Source of the DNA: an uncultured Thiohalocapsa sp.
GTDB taxonomy: Bacteria > Pseudomonadota > Gammaproteobacteria > Chromatiales > Chromatiaceae
DNA: 64,000 nucleotides
Direction: 5' to 3'
NCBI RefSeq assembly: GCF_913062725.1
Contig: NZ_CAJXWY010000005.1
Coordinates: forward strand, 1-64,000
Both the position numbers and the translations under genes were made by a program. Under the pieces are notes generated by a model that did no database searches, had not been told where the DNA came from, and saw only the letters and a program-made list of their open reading frames with translations. This document shows positions 56,574 through 64,000 of the stretch, one piece after another (position 1 is the first letter of the stretch; each line of letters opens with the position of its first letter).

Positions 56574-58016
56574 CTAACCATGCTCGTGCCGGATCTGCTC
56601 CAGATTCCGCCGCAGGGCCGGGCCATAGTCGTGCTTGCCGCAGTCGACGAAGCTCAAAAGCGCCAGGTCCTCCTCGTCCAATTCCAGCGCACCCAGGGCC
56701 TCCGCCGTCTCGACATCGTTCACCAGCAGCGCCCGCAGCAGCTGCGTCGGCAGTAAATCCAGGGGCATCACGCGCTCGTAGGCACCCACGGGCACCATGG
56801 CACGGGGGCTGCCGTGCAGCGACGTCCCCAGCGCCAGCGTGTCGCCGCCACGGCGGGACCAGAACAGGTTCATGGCCGAATAGCGCCCGCGCCCGGGCAT
56901 AATCCAGCCGAACAAGGTGCGCTCGCGGTCTTCCGGCAGCACGGTCAGCTGGTTGTGGAAGCGCCCGAGATAGGCGCTGGTGCCCACGGCGTGGCGTCCG
57001 CTCAGCGCGGAGCCGGAGATGACGCGCGCCTCCTGCGGCCCCTTGAGCTCGCCCTGGATCAATGCGTTGGTGCTGGCGCCGACGCGGGTGCGCAGGACCC
57101 GCGGGCGCGCCACCATGGGCCCGGCCAGGGAGATGATGCGGCTGGGGTCGATGCGCCCGGTGCGGAACAGCCGCCCGACGGCGATCACGTCCTGCCAGCC
57201 GATGTGCCAGACCTGATGCGCCAGGCTCGCCGGGCGCAGACAATGGATATGGGTGCCGGGGAGGCCCGCCGGATGCGAGCCCGCGAACTCGGCGAGACGC
57301 AAATTGTCCACCGCGGGCAGCGCCAACGCCGCGTGCGGGCGCGTGCAGACGTACATCGGCCCGTCGGTGAGCTTGCCCAGCACCCTGAGACCGTCCGCAA
57401 AGGCCTCGCCGGCGGCGCCCAGGAACGGGACGGGATCAGGCGCCAGGGGCTGGCTGTCCATGGCGGTGACGAACAGCGCATCAGGCGCTCGGCCCGGGTC
57501 CGCGATCATGCTGTAGGGCCGGGTGCGCAGCGCCAGCCAGGCGCCGGAGGCGGTGAGGTTCTCGACCACCTGATCCCGGCTCAGTCCGTCCAGCTCGGCG
57601 GCGCCGTAGGCGTTGAAGGTCTCCTGATCGGCGCCGTCGGGGTCGTGCTGCGGGTCATCCAGGCGGATGACAACGGTTTCCAGCACGCGGCGGGGCCCGC
57701 GATGAATGGCCTCGACGACACCACTGCCCGGCGCCGTGCCAACCACCTGGCGGTAGGCTTTGCGGCGCGTGATGGGCTGGCCGAGGCGTACCCGATCCCC
57801 CGCCGCGACTTCGAGCGTGGGCAGGCGTTTTGGCCCGCGCACGTCGAGCCCGACATAGGCCACGCGGTGAACCGGCTGCGCCGCTTCGATGGCAGTGGCG
57901 TCGGTCACCGGCGCCGGCACACCGCCGAGCGGGATATCCAGCCCCTTGCGAAGCCGAAAGCGACGGATGGGCGGTGCGTGTGCCGCTGGAGACCGCCCGG
58001 TACTACCTGCAACCAC
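56574..58016 (-). CDS. nqrA: Na+-NQR subunit A
   Basis: NqrA is the peripheral subunit of NQR; it may bind ubiquinone. The core begins FRLRKGLDIPLGGVPAPV, as in all NqrA proteins, and contains GSHPAGLPGTHIHCLRPA near residue 255 and ISGSALSGRHAVGTSAYLGRF near 345. There is no ATG near the expected start. The GTG at 58016 is chosen because a ribosome site (GGAG, plus-strand 58024-58027) precedes it by seven bases; this adds about 20 residues compared with other NqrA proteins (480 residues in all). It is the first gene of the nqr operon. Confidence 0.92.
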   Translation of the reverse strand: MVAGSTGRSPAAHAPPIRRFRLRKGLDIPLGGVPAPVTDATAIEAAQPVHRVAYVGLDVRGPKRLPTLEVAAGDRVRLGQPITRRKAYRQVVGTAPGSGVVEAIHRGPRRVLETVVIRLDDPQHDPDGADQETFNAYGAAELDGLSRDQVVENLTASGAWLALRTRPYSMIADPGRAPDALFVTAMDSQPLAPDPVPFLGAAGEAFADGLRVLGKLTDGPMYVCTRPHAALALPAVDNLRLAEFAGSHPAGLPGTHIHCLRPASLAHQVWHIGWQDVIAVGRLFRTGRIDPSRIISLAGPMVARPRVLRTRVGASTNALIQGELKGPQEARVISGSALSGRHAVGTSAYLGRFHNQLTVLPEDRERTLFGWIMPGRGRYSAMNLFWSRRGGDTLALGTSLHGSPRAMVPVGAYERVMPLDLLPTQLLRALLVNDVETAEALGALELDEEDLALLSFVDCGKHDYGPALRRNLEQIRHEHG

Positions 58017-58375
58017 CGTGAAACTCCGACTGCATGACTCCGTGGATCGGCGTTCGCTCAGGCATCGGGCTGTCCTGGCGAGGAGCACGGGCCGCCGCAT
58101 GCACGCGCCGACGTCATCGCCAACCCACGCCCCGAAATTAGCACAGCCACCGCAACCTGTGCGCACGGATAAATCCTTACGCTTAAAGCGGGAAAAGACG
58201 CGTCATCACCACCGCCCGCGTGCGCTAATGCATAAGCGTCCCGTCCTGGGATCAGGGGTGCGGTCACCTCACCGGCCCGCGCGCCTATACGATGCCGCCC
58301 ACAGGTCCTAAGCTTGAGTGAGAGGCCGCCTCCTGGCCGCGGAGGTCTTGCGGCGGAACCGAACGCCCCCGAGTC
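58017..58375. other. Divergent intergenic region between nqrA and ftsH
   Basis: A spacer of 359 bases must hold promoters for both genes. A small dyad, CGCTTAAAGCG (58180-58190), lies in the most A/T-rich part. No certain promoter was picked out, and no RNA gene is seen. Confidence 0.45.
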
Positions 58376-60463
<2,088 letters not shown>

Positions 60464-60553
60464 CCCGAGGCCCGGTGACGCCACAGCCGAATCGGCTGGA
60501 ACGCGCGCCCAACACCCACATGCAGACGATCACCGGGGAGCCGCGGCGGCGCC

Positions 60554-63500
60554 TCAGCAGCCCGACGTCCAGCGCAGATCCAGCGTGTAGGGATGCTCGC
60601 CGGCGGGCTCTTCGGGCGGCGGATCGATGTCGCCGGGGGTGTGGCCCATGACGCGGAAGCGGGCGATGCGGCGGCTCTCGGCCTCGTAGCTGTTCACCGG
60701 GAAGCGCTCCTCGGCGCGGCCGCCCGGGTGGTCGACGTAGTAGGTGCAGCCGCCGAGACTGGCGCGATTCCAGAGATCCACCAGGTCGAACACCAGCGGG
60801 TTGTGCCGCGGGATGGTGGGGTGCAGGCCGGATGGCGGTGCCCAGGCCTTGAAGCGCACGCCGGCCACGTACTCGCCGCGGCGCCCGGTGGGCTTGAGCG
60901 GCACCCGCCGGCCGTTGCAGGCCAGCACGTGGCGCTCGCCGAGCATGCCGTCCACCTTCACCTGGAGGCGCTCCACGGAGCTATCCACGAAGCGCGCCGT
61001 GCCCTGCGCGGTGACCTCCTCGCCGAGCACGTGCCAGGGCTCGATGGCACCACGCAGCTCCATGCGCACGCCATTGGCGGCGATCATGTCGCCGTAGTGC
61101 GGGAAGCGAAACTCGAAGAAAGGATCGAACCAGGCCGGGTCCAGCGCATAGCCGGCGCGCTGCAGATCGCAGATGACGTCATTGAAGTCCACCCGCGCGA
61201 AGTGCGGCAGCAGGAAGCGATCGTGCAGCTCTGTGCCCCAGCGCACCGGTGGCCGGGTGTAGGGCTGCTGCCAGAACCGCGCCACCAGCGCCCGCAGCAG
61301 CAGCATCTGCGCCAACGACATGCGCGCGTGCGGCGGCATCTCGAAGGCGCGGAATTCCACCAGCCCCTGGCGGCCGCTGGCGGCGTCCGGCGAGTAGAGC
61401 TTATCGATGCAGAACTCGGTGCGATGGGTGTTGCCGGTCACGTCCACCAGCAAATTCCGCAGCACCCGATCCACCACCCAGGGCTGGCGCTCGCCGGCGC
61501 GGCCGCGGGGCATCTGCTGGAAGGCGATGGCCAGCTCGTACAGGCTGTCGTTACGGGCCTCGTCCACCCGTGGCGCCTGGCTGGTGGGGCCGATGAAGGT
61601 ACCGGAGAAGAGATAGGACAGGCTCGGGTGATGCTGCCAGTAGGTGATCAGGCTGCGCAGCAGGTCCGGGCGGCGCAGTAACGGGCTGTCCGCCGGGGTC
61701 GGTCCGCCCAGGGTGACGTGGTTGCCGCCACCGGTGCCGGTGTGGCGGCCATCGAGCATGAATTTCTCGGTGCCGAGCCTGGTCAGCCTGGCCTCCTCGT
61801 AGAGAATCTCGGTGTTGCGCACCAGCTCGTCCCAGCCCTGGGCCGGGTGCACGTTCACCTCGATCACACCGGGGTCCGGGGTGACGGCCAGCTTGTTGAA
61901 GCGGTGATCACGCGGGGGCTCGTAGCCCTCGATGATGATCTTAAGCCCCGTCTCGGCGGCGGTCTCCTCCAGGCAGTGGATCAGGTCCAGCCAGTGCTCG
62001 GCGTGGGTGAGCGGCGGCATGAAGCAGTAGAGCCGACCCGCGCGCGCCTCGATGCACAGCGCCGTGCGGATCAGCTCCGGCGGATAGTCGTCCGGCAGGG
62101 TCGCCTGCTCCGATAAGGCCTGGCGCTGGTCCTCGGTGAGCGGCGCGCGACCGTGGCGCTGCGCCGTCTGCTCGGGGCGCTGGCCCTGCTCGCGGAAGGC
62201 CTCGCGGGGCTGGTCGGGCTCGGTGATGCGCGCATAGCGGCGGGCGATCTCGTCTGACTTGCGGCCGTAGTGCGCAAAGTCCCGTGCGGCCAGCGGCGGC
62301 AGTGGCTCGAAGGGGTCGCGCTGCGGATGTGTATCCAGCGCCGCATCCGGCACGTAGGGCAGCGCATCCAGGGGCAGCCGGAACCCCATGGGCGAGTCGC
62401 CGGGGATCAGAAACAGATTGCCATCGCGCAGCGCCCACTTGCCGCTGGCCCAACCGCCGCCGTCCGCGCGGCTGGGCAGGCCGGCCCAGCGCAGCGGCAG
62501 TGCATAGCCCGCCGTGCGCTCGAGCCCCTGGCTGAAGACCCGGGCCAGACGGGCGCGTTCGATGGGATCTTTCAGCTTGCTGTCGAACGGGTCGACATTG
62601 ACGGGCAGCCGGGATTCCTTCCACAGATAGTAGAACACGTCCTCATGGGCCGGCTGGGCGTGCGCCGGTGCCACGCCCAGCTTTGCCGCCAGTGTGTGAA
62701 TGAAGCGCTCGGCATCGGCCGGGGCATGGCCGTAGGACTCGCGCTCGTCGCCGAACAGGGCGGCATCGCGCCAGACCGGCTCGCCGTCCTTGCGCCACCA
62801 GCACGACAGCGCCCAGCGCGGCAACTGCTCACCGGGATACCACTTGCCCTGACCGATGTGCAGCAGCCCGCCGGGGGCGAAGCGGCGCTTCAGGCGCAGC
62901 AGCAGATCCTCGGCGAGGCCCTTCTTGGTGGGCCCCAGGGCGGCGATATTCCACTCCGCCCCTTCCATGTCGTCGATGGAGACGAAGGTGGGCTCACCGC
63001 CCATGGTGAGGCGCACGTCCTGCGCCCGAAGCTCTTCGTCCACCTGGTGCCCGAGACGCTCGATGGCCGCCCACTGCGCGTCGGTGTAGGGCTTGGTGAC
63101 GCGCGGGTCTTCGTGGATGCGCTTGACCCGGTTATGGAAGTAGAAGCTCACATCGCACTTGTCCGTGGCGCCGGTGATGGGCGCCGCGGAGACGGGGGCC
63201 GGCGTACAGGCGAGGGGGATGTGGCCCTCACCGGCGAACAGGCCCGAGGTGGGGTCGAGCCCGATCCAGCCCGCGCCCGGCACATAGACCTCCGCCCACG
63301 CGTGCAGATCGGTGAAATCACGGTCGGTGCCACTCGGGCCGTCCAGCGCCTGCACGTCCGGCGTCAGCTGCACCAGGTAGCCGGAGACGAAGCGCGCCGC
63401 CAGCCCCAGGTGACGCAGGATCTGCACCAGCAGCCAGCCCGAGTCGCGGCAGCTGCCGCGCCCGAGTGTCAGCGTCTCCTCGCAGCGCTGCACACCGGGC

Positions 63501-63988
63501 TCCATGCGGATCACATAGCCGATGTCCTCGTTGAGCTTCTTGTTCAGATCGACCAGGAAATAGACGGTCTCCCGCGGGGTTCGGTCGATGCCGGTCAGCC
63601 ACGCCTTGAGCCGCGGGCCGTCTTCGGCCACTTCCAGGTAGGGCGCCAGCTCCTTGGTGAGCTGGTGGTCGTAGGCGAAGGGGAAGTTGTAGGCAGACGC
63701 GTCGACGAAGAAGTCGAACGGGTTGATGGTCACCATGTCGGCGATGACATCCACCGTCACCGACAGGGCCCGGGCCTTCTCGGGAAACACCACTCTGGCC
63801 AGATAGTTGCCAAACGGATCCTGCTGCCAGTTCAGAAAATGCGGCTCGGGCTCGATGCGCAGGGAGTAAGAGCGGATGGGCGTGCGGCAGTGCGGCGCCG
63901 GGCGCAACCGAATGGTGTGCGGGCCGAGGCCCACCGCCCGATCGAAGCGGTACTCGGTCTTGTGATCGATGGCAACGAGGATGGACAT
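60554..63988 (-). CDS. Transglutaminase-like protein with DUF2126 domain
   Basis: A large protein of 1144 residues, full length in the window. The N-terminal part resembles a bacterial transglutaminase beta region (about 1-90), followed by a transglutaminase-like core with the Cys-His-Asp triad at C180 (RGSCRDSGW), H229 (DLHAWAEV) and D245 (GLDPTSG). The remaining 850 residues match the DUF2126 family, with MGGEPTFVSIDDMEGAEW near 330 and long conserved stretches. Such proteins often occur with alpha-E and ATP-grasp-type genes in a predicted peptide-ligation system; those partners would lie to the right of the window. Its substrate is unknown. It is convergent with ftsH, 90 bases away. Confidence 0.88.
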   Translation of the reverse strand: MSILVAIDHKTEYRFDRAVGLGPHTIRLRPAPHCRTPIRSYSLRIEPEPHFLNWQQDPFGNYLARVVFPEKARALSVTVDVIADMVTINPFDFFVDASAYNFPFAYDHQLTKELAPYLEVAEDGPRLKAWLTGIDRTPRETVYFLVDLNKKLNEDIGYVIRMEPGVQRCEETLTLGRGSCRDSGWLLVQILRHLGLAARFVSGYLVQLTPDVQALDGPSGTDRDFTDLHAWAEVYVPGAGWIGLDPTSGLFAGEGHIPLACTPAPVSAAPITGATDKCDVSFYFHNRVKRIHEDPRVTKPYTDAQWAAIERLGHQVDEELRAQDVRLTMGGEPTFVSIDDMEGAEWNIAALGPTKKGLAEDLLLRLKRRFAPGGLLHIGQGKWYPGEQLPRWALSCWWRKDGEPVWRDAALFGDERESYGHAPADAERFIHTLAAKLGVAPAHAQPAHEDVFYYLWKESRLPVNVDPFDSKLKDPIERARLARVFSQGLERTAGYALPLRWAGLPSRADGGGWASGKWALRDGNLFLIPGDSPMGFRLPLDALPYVPDAALDTHPQRDPFEPLPPLAARDFAHYGRKSDEIARRYARITEPDQPREAFREQGQRPEQTAQRHGRAPLTEDQRQALSEQATLPDDYPPELIRTALCIEARAGRLYCFMPPLTHAEHWLDLIHCLEETAAETGLKIIIEGYEPPRDHRFNKLAVTPDPGVIEVNVHPAQGWDELVRNTEILYEEARLTRLGTEKFMLDGRHTGTGGGNHVTLGGPTPADSPLLRRPDLLRSLITYWQHHPSLSYLFSGTFIGPTSQAPRVDEARNDSLYELAIAFQQMPRGRAGERQPWVVDRVLRNLLVDVTGNTHRTEFCIDKLYSPDAASGRQGLVEFRAFEMPPHARMSLAQMLLLRALVARFWQQPYTRPPVRWGTELHDRFLLPHFARVDFNDVICDLQRAGYALDPAWFDPFFEFRFPHYGDMIAANGVRMELRGAIEPWHVLGEEVTAQGTARFVDSSVERLQVKVDGMLGERHVLACNGRRVPLKPTGRRGEYVAGVRFKAWAPPSGLHPTIPRHNPLVFDLVDLWNRASLGGCTYYVDHPGGRAEERFPVNSYEAESRRIARFRVMGHTPGDIDPPPEEPAGEHPYTLDLRWTSGC

Positions 63989-64000
63989 CGGCGGCTGGAT

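Overview
The window is a GC-rich chromosomal segment that looks like a purple sulfur bacterium or close relative (Gammaproteobacteria, Chromatiales). The reasoning is the gene mix: phosphoribulokinase (Calvin cycle), nif accessory genes with a sigma-54 promoter, a complete Rnf complex, a complete Na+-NQR, and typical gammaproteobacterial blocks such as miaB-phoH-ybeY-corC and purM-purN. The genus is not determined from sequence alone.

Layout. 1-300: right end of an ISKra4-like insertion sequence. 300-7732 (minus): BREX phage-defence genes in the order brxE-brxA-brxB-brxC-pglX, which is the type 6 arrangement; pglX is cut by the insertion sequence after about 636 residues. 8006-10223: an MFS transporter and an M48 metalloprotease. 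10482-13737: a sigma-54 promoter, nifV-nifW-nifZ-nifM, then a hairpin terminator. 13884-21456: a HIT protein, purL, an unknown conserved gene, purM and purN. 21606-24059: nhaR, an alpha/beta hydrolase and a small unknown gene. 24132-27223: an Mla/MCE-type lipid ABC transporter (STAS-permease fusion, ATPase, MCE protein). 27393-31324: miaB-phoH-ybeY-corC, joined by stop/start overlaps. 31439-35605: a membrane-linked EHD/dynamin-like GTPase, two tandem HupE/UreJ-type permeases on the opposite strand, and an outer-membrane beta-barrel gene with two strong hairpins in its leader.

35656-43197 (minus): rnfABCDGE followed by prkB and a YqhA-type membrane gene. 43586-45999: thiM and a thiE-thiD fusion for thiamine salvage. 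46059-49694 (minus): a 1211-residue membrane protein of unknown function. 50027-51559: a PutP-type sodium/solute symporter. 51556-58016 (minus): nqrABCDEF plus nqrM, with a heptanucleotide tandem repeat between nqrC and nqrD. 58376-60463: an FtsH protease. 60554-63988 (minus): a 1144-residue transglutaminase/DUF2126 protein.

How it works together. Rnf and NQR are homologous ion-translocating redox pumps. Rnf probably supplies low-potential reductant (for nitrogenase, whose cofactor enzymes NifV/W/Z/M lie in the same window). NQR makes or uses a sodium gradient, which the adjacent PutP-type symporter can exploit. The least understood parts are the 1211-residue membrane protein, the 18643-19599 gene, the EHD-like GTPase, and the structured or repetitive non-coding elements. 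Start codons were reassigned for several genes where the longest open frame is clearly too long.
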